DNA of 64,000 nt, from NCBI GenBank assembly GCA_964035545.1, contig OZ037766.1, positions 24,016,767 to 24,080,766 on the forward strand, read 5' to 3'. The notes beneath the pieces were generated by a model that had not been told where the DNA came from, searched no databases, and saw only the letters and a program-made list of their open reading frames with translations. The DNA is from Bugula neritina. Taxonomy: Eukaryota > Bryozoa > Gymnolaemata > Cheilostomatida > Bugulidae. This document shows positions 39,001 through 52,000 of this stretch, one piece after another. The position numbers and the translations under genes were made by a program. Numbering within the stretch: the stretch's first letter is position 1; each line of letters starts with the position of its first letter.

Positions 39001-39571
39001 TTGCTTAACAGATAGATTGTCATCATTAGTTTACTTATTGTCCAGGGTGGCAAAGTGAATATTAAGTTTTATAGGAGTTCAATTCAAAAAGAGAGATGTA
39101 AATGTATCTAAGTAAGTCAAGGTCAAGTCAAGGTCAAGAGAAGTCAAAATGAAACAATTGATAATTCAAAATTTGTAAATATAGTGCATAATTACTGTTT
39201 AGTTAATTAGCTATGATTGCCTAATAAATAATAATAATGAGAAATAAGTTAAAACCATGATTTCTGTAATTAAGAATATGACTTTCCAAATTAACTCAAT
39301 TAGACGTATAATATTATACTGGGTAACTAATGCCCAAAGCCTTGAAAACTTTAACTGGTATATTTTTCGTGAAGCAAAGACAGCTGTGCTACTAAATATC
39401 AACAGCTAATCACTAGCCTTACATGCAGCTCAATATATCAATAAAAAAGATGAAAAATTAATAATTTAGTTTATTGTTTTTATAATGAAAGTCTGCAGTA
39501 TCAAATGCAACGTCACATATAAACAATTGCTTTGCATTGATCTAACAATATCCCTACAACCAACTTACCAT
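36026..39571 (-). CDS. Myosin essential light chain, molluscan type (complete, 156 aa, 6 coding exons)
   Basis: Minus-strand exons 39571-39569 (ATG only), 38108-38081, 37506-37360, 37079-36912, 36500-36414 and 36063-36026 total 471 nt with stop, all in phase. The protein starts MAKLSEDEVEDCKEVFDLF and has four degenerate EF-hands. Hand 1 has DFWDGRDGLVD, hand 3 FKTFDREGQGYVS, hand 4 TQEDLDGNIKFED, and the tail is FIKKVMDGPSK. The DFWDGRDG loop is the one that triggers calcium-regulated myosin in scallop. The protein wraps the IQ helix of the myosin heavy-chain neck and stiffens the lever arm. Length and sequence match molluscan essential light chains. A separate exon holding just the start methionine is usual for this family. 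Confidence 0.93.
38109..39568. other. First intron of the myosin light chain gene
   Basis: About 1.5 kb of AT-rich intron between the ATG exon and exon 2. No feature recognised. Confidence 0.55.
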
Positions 39572-42485
39572 TTTGTGCCTTGCAAGCTATGCAGTGATTT
39601 GGACACTAATAGCGCTAGTCAGTACCAACACAATCTCTCACCCCAGCAGTAACTGTGTGAGCAGCACATAAACCAGGCATAAAATGCAGAAGATAAAGTA
39701 TAAATGTATGTAGATACTCAGTGAACCAAGTTACTAATTAGCTCGTATAGCTAATCAATTTCAACAGTCCTAAACGGTGCAGTCTAGGTTCATCAAGTTG
39801 GCAAGAAAACTTAAGGGTGGGTGAGTACATACTCAGCAACTACTTGGTAAAGTTAGGTCTAAGTTTTGCTTCAGAGAATGGCATTTGGGAAACATCATCT
39901 AACCTTTCAAGTGCAGATTATTTTAAACATAGTAGAAGGAATAAGTAGCTACATAAAGGGCACATTTTCTACTGTAACAAATACTACTAGCATGATATAT
40001 ACCTTCATAAACACCAGGTATATAGTAAACATATGGCCTTCTATTTTGTAGTTCACTGCATATGCATGCATAATACTATACATAAAACAGTCCACAAGTT
40101 TAAAAACTACAAATCTATTAAACATCTTTGAAATTTTAACTTGACATAATGGAATTTATCCCAGCTGGTAACATGCTATTATTGAGTTGGTTGAACCCAC
40201 AATTCTCCCAGCATAACACTATTTAGGCATAGGCCTATAATTAAATAATAATTTATTATATAATGATACTATATCTATACACTATCATCAGGTTTGATTA
40301 TAATTATATAGATGCTCATCCACCAATATGTCTATTTCTTATTTTTCTCAGCTATAGACGACTGCAGTAATCCTGTACAGGTATAGCCATAATGTATAGT
40401 GCTTATACTGTTGAATTTTCCTCTAGAGTTTAGATGAATGGGGATATCATGGATTTAAAGAATTGTGACATAGTATAACCCTATGTAAGAAGCATATCAT
40501 CATTGTAGAGTCTGTAGACCAAATCATGAATTGTAACGTCAAAACATCTAAAGCATCGCAACAGTCAAGTAATTACAGCTCAGGACATGAAGCTTGCTAC
40601 TCAGTATGAAACTACAACTGCTTTATTCTACTACTCACTAACTATTTATACAATTGCATGGACACATTATTATCCAATTCAATTTAATATCATTATAATA
40701 TACTCCTTCTACATTTCAATGTGTGCTTCCACTAATTTTATTTTGTAGCAAAGAACAGAAAGTGATGGAAAACTTTCCATTATCAAACTGCTGCTGATGC
40801 CCCATTTATATAATTCAAATGTTCAGGCTTTTTCTTTGGTTATAAAGTATAATAAACATAACATATTAAAGGTGGTATATGTTATTGGAAAATATTAAAC
40901 AATTTTTGAGTAAATTATTTTTTAATACTTGAAGTTTAATCAAATGATTTCATATATATATAATGCAGCTATTGGTGGTGCATTGATATAACATAAAAGA
41001 AAAATGATGAATTGTTCAGCGTTTTAAACATTGAAGAAAAGACAGAGAGAGCGTTTCAGAAAAATAACAGTCTCATTATATAAATGTTGACCAGTTTTTT
41101 ACCTTATATTTCATGAATTAGATTATAGGATCTAGCATAGAAAACTATAAAAATACAGACAGAATATAATAAACTTGCTACCAACTTTATTATAGCTACT
41201 AATTATCAGGTTAGTATGCATTTTTATTACCTAGGAAATGTCAAGCCTGATGTATATTTTTACAGCAATACTTAGTTAACAGCACAAAAAGATATTTACA
41301 GGCCATTTCCTTTTATGTCTACGCCAACAAGGGTAATAATAAATAGAAATTAGCATGCCTTAAGTTTCTTTGGATGATAGTTTTTGCTACACCTACTGCA
41401 CCATAGAACTGACTACCAAGTGAAACATATATATAGCCTATACAGGGGTGATTTTGGATTCTCTATTTGTAGTTAGTTGTTCCTATGAGAGGCTAATTAG
41501 AAAATATTTGGATTCAACTAATTGTAAATATTCTTATACAATGTGGCTAGGTAAAAGCAGGTAGAAATGCCTGGGACTCCAAAGTTGCATTGCCACACTT
41601 TATAGGGTATAGCTATATGTTCATTTTTACAAAAGAATCTATAAACTAAGAGCTGATTAGTTTATTAGAGGAAAGTTACGAAATTTACTACTTATTCGTT
41701 TGGCAGGAAAACAAAATGAAATGATAAGTATGAAAAATAGTTGAAGTTACGCTTTATAAGTCATTGTTTATTTATCTGCCATTAGTTAGTTGGATAAACA
41801 GAATACACTATATTATTTCTACCTTCTAATTATAATGAGTCTGTTGATTATATAAAGGCTTTGTGATGATGTGAGTTTTTGAAATTCAAAGTACAGCAAG
41901 CTGTTGGCCTTTATGCAACAAATATGTGAGACATACATGTAATGGTTGTCTCTTAAAAATACGTTATAATAGTACAAGCAAAATTTAAACCAAATTAGGC
42001 AATATGACTACGATGCAAAATTGAGTAAAGGTACAACACACAATATTAAAGCTATCTGTTGAAGACTAAACCAAATTTATTCTCTAAAACCCCAGTAAGG
42101 GAACACGGAAGAGCTTCACCTACTTGATGCCTTTTCAATGTAATATAAAATATAGTAAATGAGGCCAACGTTGCACTCATATCATTTATTTTTATGACTA
42201 GGTATGTGGTATGCTTATAAAGAAATCAAAGTTTTGATAAACCATTTGCTAAGAAATGGCACATATTTGGTGAGAACATGCTAAATACACCGCACATGAT
42301 TTCTGATAATGTATATGCAAAATCACATGCCGATTAAATAGCAGGAGTTGCTCTTTCATAAAATGCGCAAACATTTCCTGCAGTGTTGATACTGCAATTT
42401 AGCCCTCTAGTTCATTATTATTGGTGCTATTTGGGTACACAGTTATTAAAGTTACATATAATTATATATAAAATCACGATCTATA
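39572..42485. other. AT-rich intergenic DNA
   Basis: 5' flank of the myosin light chain gene. Would hold its promoter; I see no gene and no clear repeat. Confidence 0.5.
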
Positions 42486-42830
42486 GTCTATACCAGTAGT
42501 GTCCAAAATTTTCAAAGCAAGGGAATATTCTGGTAATGAGGGCCACATTGTAAACTTTAGCTTGATCACTGAGGGCCACAGTGTCAGTATTTTTCAAACT
42601 ACTTTATTCCAAATTCCTATGAATCATTACACAATGAAGTCCCAATAGTTATTGCAGGTTTTGTAGCACGTATATAAATAGGGCACCTAAAAGGTGATTT
42701 TTCACTGTAATTCATATATGAGTGCAAAATAATTTTATTTGTTGTGTCTTTGAGGGCCACATACATGTATATGTGGGCTGGGGGCCACATCCAGCCCTGG
42801 GGTCGTCTGTTGGACAGCCCTGGTCTATAT
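42486..42830. mobile_element. hAT-type MITE with 8-bp target duplication
   Basis: The element spans 42494-42822. Its ends are cagtagtgtccaa on the left and ttggacagccctg on the right, an imperfect terminal inverted repeat starting CAG. The flanks gtctatac and gtctatat match at seven of eight positions, an 8-bp target duplication as made by hAT transposases. Internal gagggccaca motifs recur. There is no transposase frame. Confidence 0.75.
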
Positions 42831-43155
42831 CATTAAATAACAAGATGTTATTACAGAAAATGAATTTTCTACTACTAGTACAGGGCTGTCATATGGTTAA
42901 ATATGCAACTGAAGGCAGGCAAAATAAGACAAAATATAATATTTTATTGAATAAACGGGATAGACAAAAACAGAGAAAGAAAGGGTTCAACATTCCGCTC
43001 TTACACAAGCTAGATGAAACAAAAACCTTATATATAAATTTTATACACTATTAACAGTATGATACAATATCAGGTCAGATGTTGGTGCCCATGAAGAGTC
43101 AGCAAATAAGAGCCAGCAGCAGCAGTTGTCATGTCTACATGACTAGACATCAGCA

Positions 43156-43437
43156 TTAGGCGGTCCACTTCATACACCTAAAGAAATTGAACAAAATATA
43201 AATTTACATCACTGGAAGCAAAAGAACAAACACAAAATGTAAAATAAGGCATCTTTCTGGGTAGTATAACACAATGGTATGGAATACTCTAAGTATGTGC
43301 TCAAGCATTGTACAAATCGTAAACAAGAGGACTGTTTAACATTGTTATATTGAATATAACAATGTATGTATATATGTATATATGTATATATATATACATA
43401 TATACATATATATATATATTTATATATAAATATATAA

Positions 43438-43497
<60 letters not shown>

Positions 43498-44985
43498 TAT
43501 ATATATATATATATATATATACTATATATATTATATATAATATTATATATAGATATAACATTATATATTATATAATATTATATATAACTTTAACAACCTG
43601 GTGTCCCGGTGAGTCCCCAGACATTTAACTGAACAGTATCGAGCTCCGCAAGTCACGCAGCAGTAGTTTGAGAAGTATCCACACACTGCACAGAAAAGTC
43701 GGGGCGGGTATGTGGGTGAAGGAACTAAGCAAGTTAGAAAACTTGGGCCATCTTTCTTGAAAAGTTGCTACAATCAATAAACAAATAGACTTGATAAGCT
43801 ATTGAAAATGAAACATCACAAATGGTGCATATGTAAAAGTAATTGTTCTTAGCAGACATACCTCCTCTTCAACCAGAGCTGCGAAATTCTTTTTGAGTCT
43901 GTATCTGAACGTTTCAGACCGGCTTTTTCTTTTCTTCTTTGCTATAAAAATCACACAAAATTTTTAAAGCATATTTTATAACCGTATTCAGTAACAAGAC
44001 ATGATCATGCGCATTTACCTAAACAAAAGTTACTCATTAAAATACATACTACCAACTTTTAGCAAATCTGCTGGTAATAATGATATTTTAGTAATGCGTG
44101 AAACATTCAAAGACTGAAACAAGTATTTTTGTAATAGCCTAATAACAACTTGTGAGACCTTGCCATATTGGTAACCTTGGTTACAGGACAATGTAAACAT
44201 AGACCTGCACTTACAGAGAGGTTGGTCTATGGACTCATCAAACTTAGGTGCCTTCTTGTTTATCTTTAGATCCGCATGAGGATCATCCTGATAATTGTCT
44301 TGGTCAAGAGCCTCAATGGCTTTCCTGAGACGCCGCTGTCTAGAGGCATAGTCAACTACTCTCCGAGATGACAACTCTTTTTGCCTCCCTAAATAAGAGA
44401 TCAAGTTTAAACAAAAGCTTGTGACCACAAAATTTTTTATTAAAAAGCAAAATTTCGTGTAACATATTATTATATTTTATTAAATAACTCAGGCCGAGCT
44501 ATTGATTTTAAGAAGTAACTACCAAAATAACATTGTGTAAGTTCGAAGCAGCTCGGCTTTCAGTTGGAGCTAAACTTCTACAACTACGAAATTGAGATGA
44601 AAGATAAATGTAGAGAGCTTTGGAAAGACAAGACCAGCAATGACAAGCAGTACATCATTATTTCAGGAATTGCAGGTATATGATATATCAAGATGACTAA
44701 TAACTTTATTAGTAGAGATACAATTTGTTTGTTGCTTTGGGAAAAACAACTGGTACATGCAAGCAATGAAGTCTATTGTTCTGTTATGATGTAACACTTC
44801 CAATTTTGAAATACCAAACTCATCACTCAGGGCATTCATTTCTCACTATGCCTACATTTGCATATGAACAGTAAACGGTCAATAACACATAATCTTTATA
44901 AGGTTTTCACAATAACATCCAAGAGACAAATGTATGATTAAAGAATAGAAGCAAATTACTTGCCTGATTCTCTTTTATCAGCCAT
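43156..44985 (-). CDS. ZNHIT1: Zinc finger HIT domain-containing protein 1 (complete, 151 aa, 5 exons)
   Basis: Subunit of the SRCAP/SWR1 chromatin-remodelling complex that exchanges H2A.Z into nucleosomes. Minus-strand exons 44985-44964, 44388-44215, 43941-43862, 43755-43598 and 43177-43156 total 456 nt with stop. Start [13 protein letters not shown]; then [19 protein letters not shown] and [11 protein letters not shown] typical of the family; a basic [19 protein letters not shown] region; and a C-terminal HIT zinc finger [29 protein letters not shown], ending RCMKWTA. All zinc-binding Cys/His positions are present. Intron 1 appears to be GC-AG (tcag|gcaagta), since only that junction keeps the frame. 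A long AT microsatellite sits in the last intron. Confidence 0.93.
43365..43590. repeat. Compound (AT)n microsatellite in the last ZNHIT1 intron
   Basis: AT-dinucleotide tract with interspersed ATGTAT and ATAAAT variants filling much of the 420-bp intron, ending about 8 bp from the splice donor side. Confidence 0.9.
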
Positions 44986-45539
44986 GACCAACTCCAACAG
45001 TAATTAACCTAAAATTAGTTTGATTGAAAAATGTGAATAATAATGGTACAACAAACTGAACATTATTCAATACCATTGCTAATAAAAAAATTCAATGTAT
45101 TGATGCAGTGACATTGACAACCTTAGTCTAGTTAGGTCGACTACATGCTGAAACTTGCATACAATACAAAGCAAACATCAGTTGACTTTAATTCAATAAA
45201 ACTATAAACACTTTCATAAGCATTGGCTTTTATCATAAACCATAAATTGATGTGTTTTTACAGATTTCAAGTTAATATAAAGGCGTGATTTTGCAATGAA
45301 ACATAAAAAGAACATTTCAAAATACAATACCAAACCCTTGAACATGTATACTTGAATGAAATAGATTAGAAAGTCTAGTGGGAATTTCATAATCAAAATT
45401 CGAATTTCTTGCAGCTGCATTGTTGGCTATGTTTAGGTAAGCAATTGAAAGTGTAGTTCAATTATTTTTAGTGTTTACTTTTACTTCTAGTGTTTTAATT
45501 TACTGATATTGTTAGGTTTGAGCCTATTGAATTTGCTAT

Positions 45540-46180
45540 TTATAATTGATTATAACTATCATTATGATTATGATAATGATGATCATTCATCATTGTGATA
45601 ATCATAATGATTACAACATAGTCACTTAATGTTACTGATAGTGATATTGATAGTTATACTTATACTTAATCATATACTTATGTTATACTATTACTCAGTG
45701 GCTGAGTGACTGTGACTATTAGTATTACTATTAGTAGTACCATTAGACTTGGTATAAGTATTAGTATACCTATGGCTATAGGCTGTAAGTATAACTCATT
45801 AACTGTATCAAGTATAAGTATTACATTTACTTTTAGTTTCACTTTCACTATTAGTATTAGTATTACAATTTGAACTACTAATAGTAATACTAATAGTAAT
45901 GCTAATAGTAATACTAATAGTAATACTAATAGTAATAGCATTAGTACTACTAGTACTACTACTAGTACTATTAGTATCACACTTACAGTATGAGTATGAG
46001 TATCAGTATGAGCATTATTAATCATTATATACTTATAGTTATACTGTTAGTATTAGTATTAGTATTACACTATGACTATTACTAATAGTATTAGTAATAC
46101 TCACTATAAGTATAATACTGTATTATAATTAAAATTAGTATTACTATTAGTATTACCATTAGTATTACTATAGTAGTAGT
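45540..46180. repeat. Degenerate simple-sequence block (ATT/AGT triplet type)
   Basis: Shuffled words such as actattagtatt, aatagtaatac and tatagttatac without a strict period. The minus-strand hydrophobic frame here is a product of this composition. Confidence 0.7.
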
Positions 46181-46191
46181 TCAAATGGTTT

Positions 46192-46333
46192 AATAAGCAG
46201 CTCGAAGTTGGGGGCGCCTGAGTGCAGTAGTTTGCGATTCTCAAGTTTAAAGTTGAGCTTTTTGAAACCCCTAACTCTACACGTAAGGACTCGAATTACA
46301 TCACTTATTCACTCCCAACTTGGCACTGCTTAT
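46192..46333. repeat. Short inverted repeat
   Basis: ataagcagctcgaagttggg is matched at 17 of 20 positions by the reverse complement of 46314-46333 (cccaacttggcactgcttat). It could be a small foldback element set in the simple-sequence block. No target duplication found. Confidence 0.5.
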
Positions 46334-46849
46334 AAAATTGTTCCTTGAATATTATGTTTATACCAAGGATGACCTTGACCCGGTGCGAGTTTTCACTGCT
46401 ATTCTCGAATAAATATCTTGCGTTTGTTTTAAGGGAGTTGCCTGCTTTATTACCATGACTCTTTGGTGAGCACAAAAATAACCATGTAGGTAGAAGCTAG
46501 TAACTCAGAGCGGATAATTTAAGAGAAGTAAACTCTTAAAACTTATTGACGTCAAATTATCTTGAAATAAACAGTCCGAAAATTACCGGGTGATTTTAGT
46601 CTGCCGAATAATTTTCATCCAGCAATTTACCTGTTATCTGAATGTGAAGCTTCACACTTTTGGAAAATCCCACAGCGCAGTTTGCCTTCATCCTTATGTT
46701 GATCACTTGATGTAACAGTAAGTGACTAACTTTAAGTTAAACACATAATAACTTAAACTACAACAAAACACCTATTGTGTTTAACAAAAGTTCTTCTATA
46801 AAACTGGTGAAACTATGTCACCTGGTACTACTAATATTCGCGCAGTAGA

Positions 46850-47830
46850 CAATAGACATCTTGATGTTGATCAAGTTGATGTTCATGTCGACGTTGATAT
46901 ACTCAATCTCATACACTCAATCTCATACTCATTGGCAGTCATAGTCATACTCATACTTTAATAGTTTCCTTCCTATGACAATAAGAGACTTTAGAATCTC
47001 TGAAGTCACGCCTTCACAACACTCCTCTGTGAAGGTCTCCTTTTCTTTCTCGAGGATCTAGAGACTCAACACAGATTGAGATACAGATACTCATAGTCAT
47101 ACTATAACACAGTCATACTCTTACGGCTACGCCTACTGACACAGCCATATCCCTACCCATACTAATAAAGTCATACTCATAGTATTAGTAATGCCGTAGT
47201 AATAGTGATACAGATAGTTATACTTAGTCCCACTTCATACCCATACTCATAGTGATAGTCATGATGATAATCAATATCATACTGACAATCATAATCACTT
47301 TAAGTTTAGGTTTATCATAATCATATTGGTAACACTAACTGTATTCTGCCGATAGGTCTGATACTCATAGTCACACTGATAGTGATAGTCACACTCACAG
47401 TGATACTGAGTAGACATAGCGGTAGTGATTGCGTGTACTTAGAATGATAATCTGATTATTATAATAATGATAATCATAATGTTACTCTAAATCGTTATCA
47501 TAATCACGTTATCATAATGATACTGATATGGATTATCAATTCTAGTATCAGTATGTATGATTTGCTCTCATTAGTAAGTTGATAATGAATGAGAATCATG
47601 CTGATACTTGTACTGATATATTAGTTGATACTGATATTCCTGCTGATACTATCTCAGTCATACACATTATAATACAGTGATACTCACAGCAATAGCCATA
47701 TTAATACTGAATCTGATACTCAATCTCAGTTCCCATGATAATGATACTCATGCTCTGTCTCACAGTGATAGTTCTTATGATAGATTATAGAATTACATCT
47801 ACTCATAATGATATTGTAAGGATAATTCTA
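46850..47830. repeat. Degenerate simple-sequence block (ATACTC/GATAGT type)
   Basis: About 1 kb of words such as actcatagtcatact, gataatcataat and gatactgatat, again without a fixed unit. Confidence 0.65.
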
Positions 47831-49044
47831 AAATTTAAGTCTACAGGAAAATTATGAAGTTAGTATCAATGTGGCCATGGTGATAATGCCAATTAACTCA
47901 ATCACCTTTACAATGCCAATGTGTATGACTGACATATATCAGCTCATAAAATGCTAATAGTTTCGATTAAATATTTAGCTTTTAATAGTTACTGCTAAGT
48001 TCTAAATTGTTACTGCAAGGTAAAGGTGTTACTCAGTTCAACCATCATGTTGCTGTCTTGGTTTTTTCTCTGATACAATAGCCCTTGAAATTTATTACAT
48101 ACTCAAAATCAATTAATACCATCAATAAATTGTGTACTATTACTATTTTTGAACCTTCTACAATATCAAATATTAAAATTGTATTCATGGAATCAGTACT
48201 AGAATAAACAGTTACTACATTGATATCAATTGTTTATCGCAGTAAAAAGTTGAATCTTTATGATGGTGATATTTATTAGTTACTAATCACTAAATGCCTG
48301 GCTGTTGATTAGATTATAACAAATGTTTGCTGATCTTGTATCGGCCATGCAACTCATGACCAAGGGCAAACCATTTTGACTTTCACTTTTATACCAAAAT
48401 TTTCCATTAAATTTTTGCTTTTGTGGTTATTCATGTTTTTAATGCTTATGTCTAAAAGGTAGTTCACCTTAATTTTGTACAGTTGTACAGTTCTCGTGCA
48501 TGTCCTAGCTAGTCATGGTATTACTTACAGATGTATTTCTTTTTACAATATGTTTACAATACCAAATCAAGTTCCTTGAGGTAATATATCTTGAAATATT
48601 ATGCAGTTTAATAATGAGCTGTGAATTTTTCTTGGTATTTTTATGCAGAGTATTGGATGTTTAAATTTGAATGATAAAGTTATTCTTTTTAACGGTGACA
48701 ATTTATAAATTGATTTTGAACTAAAAAGCAACCAATTTTTATTATTTTTAGCCGAAAGTTAAAATGGTCAATATTATATTTGAAAGATTATTTTTTCTTG
48801 TTTTCGTTTAAATGCTTGCTAAGCATAAAAGGGTCTTATTGGTATCATTTCTGTAACATACTGTTGAATTCACTACATTTACTAATCTCTTAAAAACATT
48901 TTTATTTAGTGGGCTGACTGTTGTTATGTATATGTGTTTTAGTGATGTCACTTACCACTAACTTTTGGCATTGTAGATTTTCACAGAAAACATCTAGATG
49001 AGTTTTGAAGATATGTTTTATGTAAATCTTTAATCTACATCAGA

Positions 49045-52000
49045 ATGGTAAGCAATGTTAATATTTCTTCAGTATATCAAATTTTAGCAAAATCATCTTT
49101 TACAACTTTGGGGATTTGATGTTACATTCAAAGCTTTACAGCTGCTAGTGTGATGGTAACGTGATATTGCCTCTTCCACAAAATTCAGTGATGAATATTA
49201 TATTAATATTTTATGTTTGCCTGAAATAATGAAAAGAATCTTTAAAGTGTATTATCTAGTTGTGTTAAAATGTTACGAGATGATGTTGTTATGGTTTTGT
49301 GAGAATAACCTGAAAGTATAATTATTGGTATATATATTTCTAAAAATTATGAAACTGCAAAATATAAATTGATATTTTGCTGAACTACATGGCAGCATTG
49401 TTGCAAAGTTTAATACTCACAGCTGACACCATGTCTAATGTTGCAATACTTATGTATTGTAAAGTTCTATAATATGCCTATTGTAACATTATAATATGTG
49501 ATTAGCAATCAGTCATCCAATTGTTTTGTTAAATTTTATTTGATAGAAAATAGTACATGTATTATTTTTCATTTTAATGATTGCCAACATACTGTGTTGC
49601 TTTGTTCTTTGTCAGCTAATTATTTGGTTTGGAAATTGAGTTTATTAGCTTCAATAACTGAAAGTTTGTATTTCAACTAATGGTAGCACGATATTTTTGG
49701 AGAACTTTGAATCTATTATTATTGCATATTGGTAAATTATGTGTTGTTAAAATAAGAAATACTGGAGTAGATCGATTTTGTTTAATAATAATGCTAAATA
49801 TCTACTCACACATATGTTGTATATGTTTGTTGTAGAGTAGACAACCCTGGAGCACAAGTAAGTATTTATAAATTACTACCTCATGTTATTGCAAGCAAAA
49901 CACAGTACAGCAAAACGCTACTATAACTGCCTTAATTAAATGGTCAAAATCCAACTGATATATGTAAAAAAAAATAATTTTTTTTAAATTTTTTTATTTC
50001 TTTTTCTAATGTCATCTATTAAATATATTTTTAGATTCTAACTAATGTTTCAACTCATTCTTTTGTTTATATCACCATAATGTAAAATTTATATAACAAG
50101 CACCGGCATGAGACCTGGAAGCTAGCAAAGTGTTTGAAAACTCTAGATGGATGGCCCATTGATTTCATTGGATTGAAAACACTTTTCTTTATCAATTTTG
50201 TACCTGAAGTTTTAGTCTGAAATAATGTTTTGGGTGTTTTAAATGCTTAATTTAGTTTTATTTTGAAGTAAATTTGTTTCTTCAATTTTTTTTATCAAAT
50301 GAATTTTCCAATAAAAATATTTGGGTATACTCGTGTTTTAAATACTTTAAGTTTTGTGCTATTTATTGCTATATATAATGTTATGATTGCAATATGCATT
50401 GTCTAATAATTGGCATAATGTGATAAATTATAGTAGGTATACTATCTAAAACAGTCAAACTGTATTGAAATAATATGAGAGCTAAATATTAGTAATTTTT
50501 ATGCTAAGCATAGAAAATAGTTTTTGCTGCATAATTTTTACCAGCTTTTAATTTTCTATTTTGCACTTAAATTTAGACTGAACTTTATCAGCATCCTCTA
50601 TCAGTTTTTACTTAAATTTGTTTGAACAAACAAAAATTTTTGTAAATATTTTTTTCTAAAAGGGTGCTGGATGTCAATACACAGTTGTTATTAAAGACAA
50701 TATTGGTATTTTTATGAAAGACTTTTAATAGACATTTTAATATGCTGGGTAACTTTTTTATAACTAATGTATAGGACATTTCTTTTGCACAAAACATATA
50801 AATCAATGTTTCAATAATTCACTCTTTTTATAATTCTACAGGCTGCCACATAAACAATACAGCCATTAGTTGTGCACAGAAAATAGTTCCAATGTTGATG
50901 ATAAAGTGATGTTTGGTCTTTACATGCAAAGTATGCCATTCAAAGCAAACTTTTTGACATAAAACTCTTTTGTAATATTTTTTTCCCTGTAAAAATTGAA
51001 GCACTCAGGTATGGTTTCTTGGTAAGTGCTGCTTTGGTGAAAGTATGTCCGATTTTCAATTTTACACACAAAAAAAACAAAACATTCATATTTGAGGCTT
51101 TTTGGCACCATAGTTGAACTTGAAATGTGAGGTAAAGCTTTTTTATACACAAAATACCACTAAGTGGCAGATTTGTTTTGACTTACTTTATTTGTTGTAG
51201 ATAGTGCTAGGACAGTCAGGTAAGTGTATCTTATTGCATCGCGTGTGACTGTAACTATTGCGGCCAAATTTTACTTTGTTAGTGAATGTTCTCCGCAACT
51301 TGTATAGCAATAATTGTGAGTATAATATGTTGGTCATAAGCAATTGGCTCAGTGATGATAGCATTCACCTTTCTGATTGTTTTAAGACAACCATTTAGAT
51401 TTGTAAATGCTTTCAGATTTGAAGCTAAAAAATGTTGTTATCGTGATGTTATATTTTGACTATTATGATGTGCTTGCCGGGCAGTTTTGCAAACCTGTAA
51501 AAAGCTAACAAATGTTTTTTTCTGATTGAAAGTAAATAATCAAGTATAGTCTCACAAAACTTCACCTGCATAAATATAAACTTTGTTATTTATTTTTTGC
51601 TTTGCAGTAATAGTGAAATCATTCAAGCAGAAGATGCTCTTACCATCTACCGTCCTGAAAGTGTTCTTAATTCACGTGAGTTTTCAATGCTTAACAAAAA
51701 ATATTCGCTGAAACGAAACACAAAGTGTTTTATGCATGTGGCATTTATCATTGGTTATTAAATTTTCTGTTATGGTGTATAGCATTTCATCAGTTTTAAC
51801 ATAAAATGTTATAGACCACAATCTCATGTTTCTGTTTTACTTATAAATATATTTTACAAATCCATGTGCCCAAAATAGATCGTTTTATACTTCACAAGCA
51901 CAACATGCACTCAGCTGTTATATTGTTTTGCTCACGTTCTCACTTATCTCCTCTCCGTCCTGTTTGGGTTCTAGTTAATTACTCAGTTTGTGTTATGTAA

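Larger units (their letters stand above)
44986..49044. other. Divergent intergenic region ZNHIT1 / TPR gene
   Basis: About 4 kb. Contains two blocks of degenerate simple sequence (described separately) and a GC-richer island at 46180-46480. No exon recognised. Confidence 0.5.

Noticed and set aside
45678-46025. Minus-strand hydrophobic Leu/Val-rich frame resembling membrane segments
   Set aside because: It is produced by the AGT/ATT simple-sequence composition, with no splice context or family similarity.
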